From JACDAN01 sp036380355 (GTDB lineage: Bacteria; Actinomycetota; Thermoleophilia; Gaiellales; Gaiellaceae): a stretch of 13,224 nt of DNA. The stretch covers positions 1 to 13,224 of the forward strand of contig DASVEW010000081.1 in the NCBI GenBank assembly GCA_036380355.1, written 5' to 3'. Within the stretch, counting starts at the first letter, position 1. Every line of letters begins with the position of its first letter. Below, in pieces: positions 1-5,578 of the stretch. The notes under the pieces are model-generated. The model searched no databases. It was given only the letters and a program-made list of their open reading frames with translations, and had not been told where the DNA came from. The position numbers and the translations under genes were made by a program.

Positions 1-239
1 CGCGAGCCGCGGATCGGGAGCGCGGCCGCGGCGTGGACGAGGATGCGGGCGCCGTCGACGAGCTCCCGCGCGGCCGCCTCGTCACGGATGTCGCCCCGGA
101 TCTCCTTGACACTGCCCGCGAGCTCCGGATCGTCGAGCCCGACCAGGTCGAGCGAGCGCACTTCGTGCCCGTCGGCGACGAGCCGCCGCGCGAGGTGAAG
201 CCCGAGAAACCCGGCGCCGCCGCTGATCGCCCACACCAT
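1..239 (-). CDS. NAD-dependent epimerase/dehydratase, N-terminal fragment (runs off the window)
   Basis: The 79 visible residues begin MVWAISGGAGFLGLHLARRL. This is the N-terminal Rossmann strand-turn-helix of the extended short-chain dehydrogenase/reductase (NAD-dependent epimerase) family, with the glycine motif GGAGFLG at residues 7-13. A later stretch GDIRD and the strand ILVHAAAA fit the adenine-binding and fourth-strand regions. Such proteins act on nucleotide sugars or related cytosolic substrates; the substrate cannot be told because the YxxxK catalytic region lies outside the window. The ATG at 239-237 is preferred because it is followed directly by the Rossmann strand and because a TAGCCT box lies exactly six bases upstream, with no Shine-Dalgarno sequence between. 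The gene lies downstream of the antiporter on the same strand, but the 316-base structured gap argues for separate transcription. Confidence 0.9.
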   Translation of the reverse strand, partial: MVWAISGGAGFLGLHLARRLVADGHEVRSLDLVGLDDPELAGSVKEIRGDIRDEAAARELVDGARILVHAAAALPIRGS

Positions 240-245
240 GTTCCG

Positions 246-251
246 AGGCTA
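246..251 (-). promoter_or_regulatory. Candidate -10 box of the epimerase gene (leaderless type)
   Basis: On the minus strand the bases read TAGCCT, then six bases (CGGAAC), then the ATG of the epimerase gene. TANNNT about six to seven bases before the start codon is the pattern known for leaderless actinobacterial transcripts. No convincing -35 hexamer was seen, and no Shine-Dalgarno sequence is present. Confidence 0.45.
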
Positions 252-391
252 ACCGCTTCGGCCAGGTCCGGTTGCCTGGCACGAAGACGTGGCTCCGAGA
301 GGCATGCCGAGGGTCGCGAAGCGCGTGGCGGCCGGCCTCCGGCCCGAGAAGCCGACCGCTTCGGTCACGTCCTCGTGCCTGGCACCAAGAC
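252..391. repeat. Imperfect direct repeat, two 37-base copies 103 bases apart
   Basis: Copy A is 252-288 and copy B is 355-391. Both start accgcttcgg, share a central tgcctggcac and end aagac; 31 of 37 positions are identical by eye. The shared core contains a palindrome, gtgcctggcac in copy B. Copy A can fold as a hairpin: 256-266 pairs with 275-286 with one bulged A. Between the copies, 330-344 forms a six-base-pair hairpin (ggccgg/ccggcc, three-base loop). The unit lies in noncoding DNA between two minus-strand genes and may be a dispersed intergenic palindromic repeat. Its copy number elsewhere in the genome cannot be seen from here. Confidence 0.6.
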
Positions 392-407
392 ACGTCGACC
401 ACCGTCG

Positions 408-557
408 ACGGGCGGGCTTTGCCCGCCCGTTCACCGACGCGGTAAATCGAGGAAGCGAGCCGCGCTTTCGGGGCCGCGCACCGGCAAAGCCGGTGCCCGG
501 CTCCATACGGTCGCGGAAAGTCGTGAGACTTTCCGCGAAGAAGCGGCGAGAGCCGCT
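408..557. repeat. Series of five stem-loops downstream of the antiporter gene
   Basis: Five hairpins follow one another. They are 408-430 (10 perfect pairs, loop TTT); 451-469 (7 pairs including one G-T, 5-base loop); 478-496 (8 perfect pairs, loop AAA); 511-538 (12 perfect pairs, loop GTGA); and 542-557 (6 perfect pairs, loop GAGA, covering the antiporter stop codon). The first and third share a GGC-AAA/TTT-GCC core. None is followed by a T-run on the minus strand, so they are not classical intrinsic terminators. They may still protect the 3' end of the antiporter mRNA or act as bidirectional termination signals. Together with 240-407 they fill the gap; no credible gene was seen there. Confidence 0.75.
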
Positions 558-1761
558 ACGTGCTCGTAACGGTCCTCATCGGGATCCGGAGGGTGCGGGC
601 GACGAGCGGGATGGTCGATCCCTGGACGATCACCGAGAAGGCGACGACGACGAAGACGATGTCGTAGACGCGCTCCGCCTCGTCGACTCCGCCGAGCAGC
701 GCGAACGCGGCGAGCAGGATGGGGACCGCGCCGCGAAGGCCGCTCCAGACGATGAAGAGCTTCTCGTTCCGCGGCATCCGCACCGGCGCGAGCAGGGGGC
801 CGACCGCGAGCGGCCGGGCGACGAGCGCGAGGATCACCGCGATCGCCAACCCCTCGAGGAACCTGGTGCTGGAGAGGAGCTCGGTGACGTCGATCGTGAG
901 TCCCAGAGCGATGAAGACGACGACCTCGGCCAGGCTCGCCAGCGCCGTGTGGAAGCGTTCGATCTCGTCGCGCAGTGGCACGTCCGCGTCGCCCAGTGCG
1001 ATGCCCGCGACGAAGACGGCGAGGAAGCCCGAGCCGTGCGCCACCGACGCGACGCCGTAGACGACGCCGGCGGCTGCCAGTGTGCGGATCGGATACAGAC
1101 CGACCGTCGGCAGCGAGATCCGGAGCAGCGGCCGCATCGCCGCCGCCCCGAGCAGGCCGATCACGAGGCCGACGCTCATCTCGACCGAGAACTCCTCGAC
1201 GACGATCCAGAACGACCCGTCGTCGTGCGTGGCGAGCTCGACCATCCCGATCATCAGCGCGATGCCGACCGGATCGTTGACGCCGGACTCGCCTTCGAGG
1301 ATCGTGCCGGCCCGGCCCCGGATCTCCCTGTTGCCGAGAACCGAGAACATCACTGCCGGGTCGGTCGGAGCGACCGCTGCACCGAGGATCCCGGCGGTGA
1401 TCCACTCGAAGCCGAGCACCTCGTGCGCGAAGACGGCGATGATCCCGGCGGTCGCGAACGTGCCGAAGACCCCGACCGAGAAGATCGGCACGGCGGCGAC
1501 GCGGAAGCGGCGCCAGCCGACGAGCGTCCCGCCGTTGAACAGGATGATGATCAGCGCGACGACGGCGATCCGCTCGACCTCGAGGATCGAGAAGCGCTCG
1601 GCCAGCTCCGGAAAGAGGTCCGAGGCGATCGCCGCGAGGACGAGGAAGAGCGCCGGCTCGGGGATCGGGACGCGCTCGCTGAGCTTGCTCGCGAGCAAGG
1701 CGAGCAGCAGCCCGCCGGAGACGACGAGCACGATCGTGCCGAACGTGGTCAGCTCCTCCAC
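556..1761 (-). CDS. CPA1-type monovalent cation/proton antiporter (NhaP2/CvrA-like membrane domain)
   Basis: This 401-residue polytopic membrane protein should exchange K+ or Na+ for protons across the cytoplasmic membrane. Family motifs are clear: APTDPAVMFSVLG, then EGESGVNDPVGIAL with the ND pair expected in the ion-binding site of electroneutral CPA1 antiporters, and WSGLRGAVPILLA near the C-terminus. About a dozen hydrophobic segments cover nearly the whole chain. E. coli NhaP2-type proteins carry a cytosolic TrkA-C/RCK-like extension of well over 100 residues; here the chain ends soon after the last membrane helix (RTLRIPMRTVTST), so that regulatory part is absent. The start is GTG at 1761-1759: TAGGCT lies exactly six bases upstream with no Shine-Dalgarno sequence, suggesting a leaderless transcript. 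Whether K+ or Na+ is carried cannot be told. Confidence 0.92.
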   Translation of the reverse strand: MEELTTFGTIVLVVSGGLLLALLASKLSERVPIPEPALFLVLAAIASDLFPELAERFSILEVERIAVVALIIILFNGGTLVGWRRFRVAAVPIFSVGVFGTFATAGIIAVFAHEVLGFEWITAGILGAAVAPTDPAVMFSVLGNREIRGRAGTILEGESGVNDPVGIALMIGMVELATHDDGSFWIVVEEFSVEMSVGLVIGLLGAAAMRPLLRISLPTVGLYPIRTLAAAGVVYGVASVAHGSGFLAVFVAGIALGDADVPLRDEIERFHTALASLAEVVVFIALGLTIDVTELLSSTRFLEGLAIAVILALVARPLAVGPLLAPVRMPRNEKLFIVWSGLRGAVPILLAAFALLGGVDEAERVYDIVFVVVAFSVIVQGSTIPLVARTLRIPMRTVTST

Positions 1762-1767
1762 GGAGCG

Positions 1768-1773
1768 AGCCTA
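1768..1773 (-). promoter_or_regulatory. Candidate -10 box of the antiporter gene (leaderless type)
   Basis: On the minus strand TAGGCT is followed by six bases (CGCTCC) and the GTG start. The spacing is identical to that before the epimerase gene. No clear -35 element was seen 16-18 bases upstream. The box lies in the 137-base divergent region 1762-1898, which it shares with the promoter of the secreted-protein gene. That region also holds a 6-base inverted repeat, tttcct (1846-1851) and aggaaa (1863-1868), which could be an operator or chance. Confidence 0.45.
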
Positions 1774-1886
1774 AATTGCGCGCGTCGTCACGGCCGAAGA
1801 CCCGCCGAAAATTTGGGTCGCCCCCGCCGTAGCCCGGGATAACGGTTTCCTTACACATCGCTAGGAAAGGTCACACGGGGGATGGC

Positions 1887-1892
1887 GATACT
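1887..1892 (+). promoter_or_regulatory. Candidate -10 box of the secreted-protein gene
   Basis: GATACT ends six bases before the ATG at 1899, the same distance as in the other leaderless-type genes here, although the first T of TANNNT is missing. The nearest purine-rich stretch (GGGGG at 1877-1881) is 17 bases from the start, too far for a Shine-Dalgarno sequence. Confidence 0.35.
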
Positions 1893-1898
1893 TCACAC

Positions 1899-2411
1899 AT
1901 GCATTCCGCGCGCGTCGCCCTGCTCACGGGTGCAGCACTCCTGGCCCTTGCCGTCACCGCGGTGGCTTCGGGCATGCGCCCGCCGCCGCTCGAGGACGGG
2001 ACGCTGTCGGTCCGCGACGGCCGCGCCACGATCCTGCTGCGCATGAACGGCGGCGTGATCGGCCGGTTCGCCCGCGGCAAGCTGACGGTCACCGAGTCGC
2101 CGGGCGGCGGGACCACCGTCGTGGTGCGGGGCGGCAAGAGGCCGAAGTTCATCAACGCGCGAACCACCGTGTACTCGGGCGCGAACATCCGCTTCCGGAT
2201 CGCGGACGACCGGCGGGTCGTGGTGAGAATTCACGGCTCGAAGATCAACTTCTCCGCGGTCGGGCGCGGCGAAGCCTGGCTCGACGGCTGGGGAAACCCG
2301 GCTCTGGGCGTCTACTTCGACGGCTCCTACTCGCTCAACGGCGACAACTACAGGTCGCTCCCCGACCAGCGCGCGCGCGTCGAGCTCGCGGCCGTCCCGA
2401 CCGCGCCCTAG
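1899..2411 (+). CDS. Secreted protein of unknown function, beta-rich, 170 residues
   Basis: I do not recognise a named family. Residues 1-23 form a typical Sec signal peptide: MHSAR, a hydrophobic run of about 17 residues, then AVA before S24 as a likely signal peptidase I site. There is no lipobox cysteine and no cysteine at all. The mature part (about 147 residues) has short alternating polar/hydrophobic stretches typical of beta-strands: ATILLRM (43-49), KLTVTE (61-66), TVVVRGG (73-79), NIRFRI (96-101), RVVVRIHG (106-113). It ends with an aromatic, glycine- and asparagine-rich segment, roughly 127-156 (WLDGWGNP ... YFDGSYSLNG). It lies 24 bases upstream of the response regulator gene and may belong to the same regulon; a role as ligand or target of the two-component system is only inference. 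Start chosen for the signal peptide and the upstream GATACT box. Confidence 0.75.
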   Translation: MHSARVALLTGAALLALAVTAVASGMRPPPLEDGTLSVRDGRATILLRMNGGVIGRFARGKLTVTESPGGGTTVVVRGGKRPKFINARTTVYSGANIRFRIADDRRVVVRIHGSKINFSAVGRGEAWLDGWGNPALGVYFDGSYSLNGDNYRSLPDQRARVELAAVPTAP

Positions 2412-2420
2412 CCGCGGGAC

Positions 2421-2426
2421 TATCCT
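2421..2426 (+). promoter_or_regulatory. Candidate -10 box for the response regulator gene
   Basis: TATCCT lies in the 24-base gap after the secreted-protein stop, nine bases before the ATG at 2436. The gap also contains GGGAG (2427-2431), which can act as a weak Shine-Dalgarno sequence. The two-component operon could therefore have its own promoter as well as read-through from 1899. Confidence 0.35.
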
Positions 2427-2435
2427 GGGAGCGCG

Positions 2436-3155
2436 ATGGCATCGTCCGACGCGCAAACCGTGCTGGTCGTCGAGGACGAGGCATCGATCGCCTCGTTCGT
2501 CGCGATGTACCTCCGCAACGCCGGCTACGACGTCAAGGTGGCGCCGACGGGCCGTGACGCGCTGACCCTGGCCGACTCGCAGTCGCCGGCGCTGGTCGTG
2601 CTCGACCTCATGCTCCCCGACATCGACGGGATCGAGGTCTGCAGGCGGCTGCGCCACACGTCCGACGTGCCGATCCTCATGCTGACGGCCCGCGACGAGG
2701 ACGTGGACAAGATCGTCGGGCTCGAGGTCGGCGCAGACGACTACCTGACGAAGCCCTTCAACCCCAGGGAGCTCGTCGCCCGCGTGAAGTCGATTCTCCG
2801 CCGCTCGACGCCCGATCGGAGAGAGGCGAGGACGACGCAGATCCGGCACGGCCAGCTGCTCGTGGACTCCGGCCGCCGTGAGGTGCAGGTCGACGGCACG
2901 GAGGTCCAGCTCGCGCCGAAGGAGTTCGACCTGCTCTGGGAGCTGCTCGACCACAACGGCCTCGTGCTGACGCGCGACCAGCTGCTCGAGCGGGTCTGGG
3001 GCTACACGTTCGCCGGCGACACGAGGACGGTGGACGTGCACATCCGCCAGCTGCGCCGGAAGCTCGGCGAGGCGTCGCCGATCGTGACCGTCTGGGGCGT
3101 CGGGTACAAGGCGGCCCCGGCCAAGGACGCCTCCAAGGACACGGTCACCGCCTGA
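2436..3155 (+). CDS. OmpR/PhoB-family response regulator
   Basis: This 239-residue cytosolic transcription factor has a receiver domain (about 8-120) and a C-terminal winged-helix DNA-binding domain (about 137-230). Receiver residues are all present: acidic pair E13/D14, phospho-acceptor D57 in VVLDLMLPDIDG, T84 in ILMLTA, and K106 in DDYLTKPF. The winged-helix part shows LAPKEFDLLWELLDHNG, the recognition-helix region TRTVDVHIRQLRRKLGE, and VWGVGYKA in the C-terminal hairpin wing. Length is normal for the family. It should be phosphorylated by the histidine kinase encoded at 3331-4719, from which it is separated by the structured interval 3152-3328. Its TGA stop (3153-3155) is part of that fold. 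Target genes cannot be read from the sequence; the secreted-protein gene just upstream is a natural candidate. Confidence 0.95.
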   Translation: MASSDAQTVLVVEDEASIASFVAMYLRNAGYDVKVAPTGRDALTLADSQSPALVVLDLMLPDIDGIEVCRRLRHTSDVPILMLTARDEDVDKIVGLEVGADDYLTKPFNPRELVARVKSILRRSTPDRREARTTQIRHGQLLVDSGRREVQVDGTEVQLAPKEFDLLWELLDHNGLVLTRDQLLERVWGYTFAGDTRTVDVHIRQLRRKLGEASPIVTVWGVGYKAAPAKDASKDTVTA

Positions 3156-3156
3156 C

Positions 3157-3163
3157 AGGAGGG
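3157..3163 (+). promoter_or_regulatory. Strong Shine-Dalgarno sequence, sequestered in a stem
   Basis: AGGAGGG lies two bases after the response regulator stop. AGGAGG ends ten bases before the ATG at 3173. It is the best ribosome-binding site seen in the window. Its exact complement CCCTCCT lies at 3317-3323, just upstream of the kinase start, so the site can be masked by pairing. Confidence 0.55.
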
Positions 3164-3172
3164 TTCGGCGGG

Positions 3173-3328
3173 ATGTCGCTCGTCGCGGGAGTGCGATGGT
3201 CGTTCCGAGGCAAGGACGCAGGGAGCGGCCGTATCCGTTGCGATACGGGCGCGACTGAGGACGCCGTCCTCGGGGCGAGCAGCGTGCTCCCGCGGCTCAG
3301 CCGGCATGCCGCCGTACCCTCCTCTTAG
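3173..3328 (+). CDS. Possible 51-codon ORF/leader peptide between response regulator and kinase
   Basis: An ATG at 3173 with AGGAGGG upstream opens a frame of 51 codons (MSLVAGVRWSFRGKDAG... ending HAAVPSS) that stops with TAG at 3326-3328, two bases before the ATG of the kinase. The kinase has no Shine-Dalgarno sequence of its own, so translation of this frame could deliver ribosomes to the kinase start by reinitiation. Against a genuine protein: 39 of 50 sense codons after the start end in G or C, lower than the neighbouring genes appear to be; there is no recognisable domain, signal or membrane segment; and the whole frame lies inside the inverted-repeat structure, which constrains its sequence. 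It may be a leader whose translation matters more than its product, or chance. Confidence 0.3.
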   Translation: MSLVAGVRWSFRGKDAGSGRIRCDTGATEDAVLGASSVLPRLSRHAAVPSS

Positions 3329-3330
3329 TC

Positions 3331-4719
3331 ATGGCCATGTTCCGGTCGCTGCGCTTCCGCCTCCCGGCGTTCTTCCTGGCGGGCGCCGTGCTCGCCGGCC
3401 TCGTCTCGACGCTGATCGCGCTCGGGCTCTTCCAGGACTACACGGAGGACCGCCTCGTCAACGAGCTGCGCCGCGAGGCCCGCGGGCTCGCCTCCCTCTA
3501 CGCCGAGCAGGCGATCCGGGCCCAGGATACGGACCGTCCCTACTTCGTCGCTCCCGAGCGGCTCGAGCAAGCGAGCGGCAGCCAGCTGTACTACGTCGGC
3601 CTGCGGTTCACCTTCCGGGGCTCGACGCGACTGATGACGCTCTCGCAGGACACGATTCCGTGGAAGGACGGGAAGGTCCGGACGTTCGAATTCAGGCCGC
3701 CGGACGCGAGGCGGACCTACCTCGCCGTCTCGCATCCCGTTCGCGTCCAGCGCCGCGTCTACGGCGCGCTGATCGTCGCCAAGCCGAAGGCCGAGCTGCG
3801 CGAGCGGTGGCAGACGCTGATCGAGCGGCTGGCGCTGGCCGGAATCGTGGGGATCTTCGTGGCCGGTCTTCTCGCCTGGTACCTCTCGCGCCGCATCTCG
3901 GAGCCCGTCCAGAAGCTCTCGCAGGCCGCCGACAACATCGCCGCCGGGATCTACGACGTCCCGGAGATCCGCGCCTACGGCGAGATCGGCCAGCTCGCCG
4001 AGCGCTTCCGGGAGATGGCGGCGCGGCTCAACGAGGCCGAGGAGCTCGAGCGCAACTTCCTCATGACCGTCTCGCACGAGCTGCGCACGCCGCTCACGGC
4101 GATTCGCGGTCACGTCGAGGCGCTCCGCGAGGGGGTGGCGCAGGACGAGGAGACCAGGCAGGAGTCGCTCGACGTCATCGCGCAGGAGGCCGGGCGGCTC
4201 GAGCGGCTCGTCGGCGACGTGCTCGACCTGGCGAAGCTCGACACCCGCCGGTTCACCCTGCTCCGGGAGGAGGTCGACATGGGCCGCCTGCTCGAGCGGG
4301 CGTACAGCGCGTTCGCGGAGGAGGCCCGGCGCCGCGGCATCGACTACCGCCAGGACATCTCGGCCCGGCCCGTGATCGTCGCCGACGGCGACCGCGTGCT
4401 GCAGATCATCTCCAACCTCCTCTCGAACGCCTTCCGGTGGACGCCCGACGGGGGCCGGGTGGAGCTCCAGCTCGGTGCGGAGAACGGCGCGGTCTCGGTC
4501 GCCGTGGAGGACTCGGGGCCGGGGATCACGCCCGAGGACCAGGAGCGGATCTTCCGCCCGTTCTGGACGGGCGACGGGACCGGGACCGGCCTCGGCCTCG
4601 CGATCGCTCGCGAGCTGGCCGTGGCGCACGGCGGCCGGATCCGGCTGACCTCGGTTCCCGGCGAGGGAACGCGATTCGAGCTCGTGCTGCCGGTCTCGCC
4701 GCGGGATGACGGCGACTGA
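3331..4719 (+). CDS. Membrane sensor histidine kinase (HAMP, HisKA, HATPase_c)
   Basis: This 462-residue kinase has a first membrane helix at about 10-33, an extracytoplasmic sensor region at about 34-165, a second helix at about 166-186, a HAMP linker at about 187-240 and a HisKA dimerisation domain. HisKA carries the phosphorylated H249 in FLMTVSHELRTPLTAIRG. The ATP-binding domain shows the N box (N362, N366), G1 box DSGPGI (394-399), F box IFRPFW and G2 box GTGTGLGLAI (416-425). All catalytic motifs are intact. The periplasmic-side sensor region has no family I recognise. It should phosphorylate D57 of the regulator encoded upstream. The start is ATG 3331 (or ATG 3337, two codons later); neither has a Shine-Dalgarno sequence, so expression may depend on the structured interval and small ORF before it. 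The 3' end overlaps the next gene by 14 bases, implying translational coupling. Confidence 0.95.
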   Translation: MAMFRSLRFRLPAFFLAGAVLAGLVSTLIALGLFQDYTEDRLVNELRREARGLASLYAEQAIRAQDTDRPYFVAPERLEQASGSQLYYVGLRFTFRGSTRLMTLSQDTIPWKDGKVRTFEFRPPDARRTYLAVSHPVRVQRRVYGALIVAKPKAELRERWQTLIERLALAGIVGIFVAGLLAWYLSRRISEPVQKLSQAADNIAAGIYDVPEIRAYGEIGQLAERFREMAARLNEAEELERNFLMTVSHELRTPLTAIRGHVEALREGVAQDEETRQESLDVIAQEAGRLERLVGDVLDLAKLDTRRFTLLREEVDMGRLLERAYSAFAEEARRRGIDYRQDISARPVIVADGDRVLQIISNLLSNAFRWTPDGGRVELQLGAENGAVSVAVEDSGPGITPEDQERIFRPFWTGDGTGTGLGLAIARELAVAHGGRIRLTSVPGEGTRFELVLPVSPRDDGD

Positions 4720-5578
4720 GCGCGCCGCCTCGGGCGGCTTGCTCGCGGCGATGCGGCCGCGGCAGTGGACGAAGAACCTCCTCCTCTACGCCGGGATCGT
4801 CTTCGCGGCCGAGCTGGACGACCCGGAGCGGTGGGCGCAGGCCACTGCGGCCTTCGTCGCGTACTGCCTGGCCTCCAGCGCGGCATACCTGTTCAACGAC
4901 GTCCGCGACGCCGAGCACGACCGGCTCCACCCGCTCAAGCGGAGCCGTCCGATCGCAAGCGGGCACCTGCGGCCCAACCGGGCCCTCAACGTCGCCGGGA
5001 TCCTGGCCGCGCTCGCGTTCGCGATCGTCGCGCCGCTCGGCTGGGGCTCGCTTGCATACATGGCCGGCTTCGTCGCGCTGCAGGCCGCGTACAGCTTCGG
5101 CCTGAAGCACATCCCGCTGATCGACGTGATGGCGATCTCCGGGCTGTTCGTGATCCGGGCGGCCGCCGGCGCGGAGGCGGTCGATGTGCGGATCTCTCCC
5201 TGGCTGATCGTGTGCACCGCGCTGCTCGCCCTCTTCCTCGCGCTCGCAAAACGGCGGGGGGAGCTGGCCACCGCGGCCGCGAACCCGCGCCGGCCCGTGC
5301 TCTCGGGCTACTCGCTGGAGCTCGTCGACCAGCTGGTCACCGTCGTCGCGGCGTGCACGATCGTCGCCTATGCGCTCTACACGTTCGAGGCGCGCGAGAG
5401 CAGCGCGATGATGGCCACGATTCCGTTCGTCGTCTACGGGCTCTTCCGCTACATGCAGCTCATGCACGGCGAGGATCTGGGCGAGGAGCCGGAGAACGTG
5501 CTCCTGACCGACGTTCCGATCCTGGCGACGATCGCCGGGTGGGCGGTCACGTCCGCCGTGATCCTCGCGCTGGTCTAG
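4706..5578 (+). CDS. UbiA-family decaprenyl-phosphate phosphoribosyltransferase-like enzyme
   Basis: This 290-residue integral membrane protein has about nine hydrophobic segments. The N-terminal MRPRQWTKNLLLYAGIVFA (from residue 16) and YLFNDVRDAEHDRLHPLKRSRPIASG are typical of the group around mycobacterial Rv3806c. That enzyme transfers 5-phosphoribose from PRPP to decaprenyl phosphate, the first membrane step towards the arabinose donor decaprenyl-phosphoryl-arabinose. The NDxxDxxxD metal-binding motif is N64-D65-D68-D72, followed by YSFGLK (129-134) and LIDVMAISGLFVIRA around D140. Assignment within UbiA rests on these motifs; another prenyl-acceptor specificity is possible. The ATG at 4706 overlaps the kinase by 14 bases; ATG 4751 (residue 16) is an alternative start nearer the conserved region. 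The TAG stop overlaps that of the converging gene. No arabinosyltransferase or DprE-like gene is present in the window. Confidence 0.85.
   Translation: MTATERAASGGLLAAMRPRQWTKNLLLYAGIVFAAELDDPERWAQATAAFVAYCLASSAAYLFNDVRDAEHDRLHPLKRSRPIASGHLRPNRALNVAGILAALAFAIVAPLGWGSLAYMAGFVALQAAYSFGLKHIPLIDVMAISGLFVIRAAAGAEAVDVRISPWLIVCTALLALFLALAKRRGELATAAANPRRPVLSGYSLELVDQLVTVVAACTIVAYALYTFEARESSAMMATIPFVVYGLFRYMQLMHGEDLGEEPENVLLTDVPILATIAGWAVTSAVILALV

Larger units (their letters stand above)
3152..3328 (+). ncRNA. Long structured element between response regulator and kinase genes (candidate cis-acting RNA)
   Basis: The two ends are inverted complements. Bases 3152-3178 pair with 3302-3328: 27 positions, of which 22 are Watson-Crick, 2 are G-T and 3 mismatch (3156, 3165, 3172). 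Inside this, 3182-3195 pairs with 3283-3296 (11 Watson-Crick plus 3 G-T, with eight uninterrupted pairs 3184-3191/3287-3294). The core holds two further hairpins: 3229-3235/3242-3248 (7 pairs, 6-base loop) and 3255-3262/3266-3273 (7 pairs plus one G-T, loop GCC). The transcript would therefore form a branched structure spanning exactly from the response regulator stop codon to two bases before the kinase ATG. The outer stem hides the Shine-Dalgarno AGGAGGG (3157-3163) and an ATG (3173). No T-run follows, so it is not an intrinsic terminator. I could not match it to a known riboswitch class. A mobile palindromic element is the main alternative. Confidence 0.6.

Noticed and set aside
408..557. 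Classical Rho-independent terminators
   Set aside because: The stems are strong but no run of T follows any of them on either strand, so the term is not justified.
289..1858. Long open frames on both strands overlapping the antiporter (for example 289-1842 plus and 431-1858 minus)
   Set aside because: Their translations are Arg/Asp/Glu-rich low-complexity runs typical of frames opposite or beside a high-GC gene, while 556-1761 minus shows antiporter motifs and membrane segments.
1846..1868. Inverted repeat tttcct/aggaaa with an 11-base spacer in the divergent region
   Set aside because: Six-base arms are short enough to be chance; without copies elsewhere an operator cannot be claimed.
1882..2040. 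ATG at 1882 just after a GGGGG run, as an alternative gene start
   Set aside because: It is out of frame with the 1899 gene and its translation has no signal peptide or domain; the 1899 frame gives a clean Sec signal.
3201..3275. Resemblance of the GGACGCAGGGAGCGGCC stretch to a c-di-GMP-I riboswitch core
   Set aside because: The GAAA tetraloop hairpin, its receptor and the second conserved arm could not be found; only a few bases match. A cmscan run would settle it.
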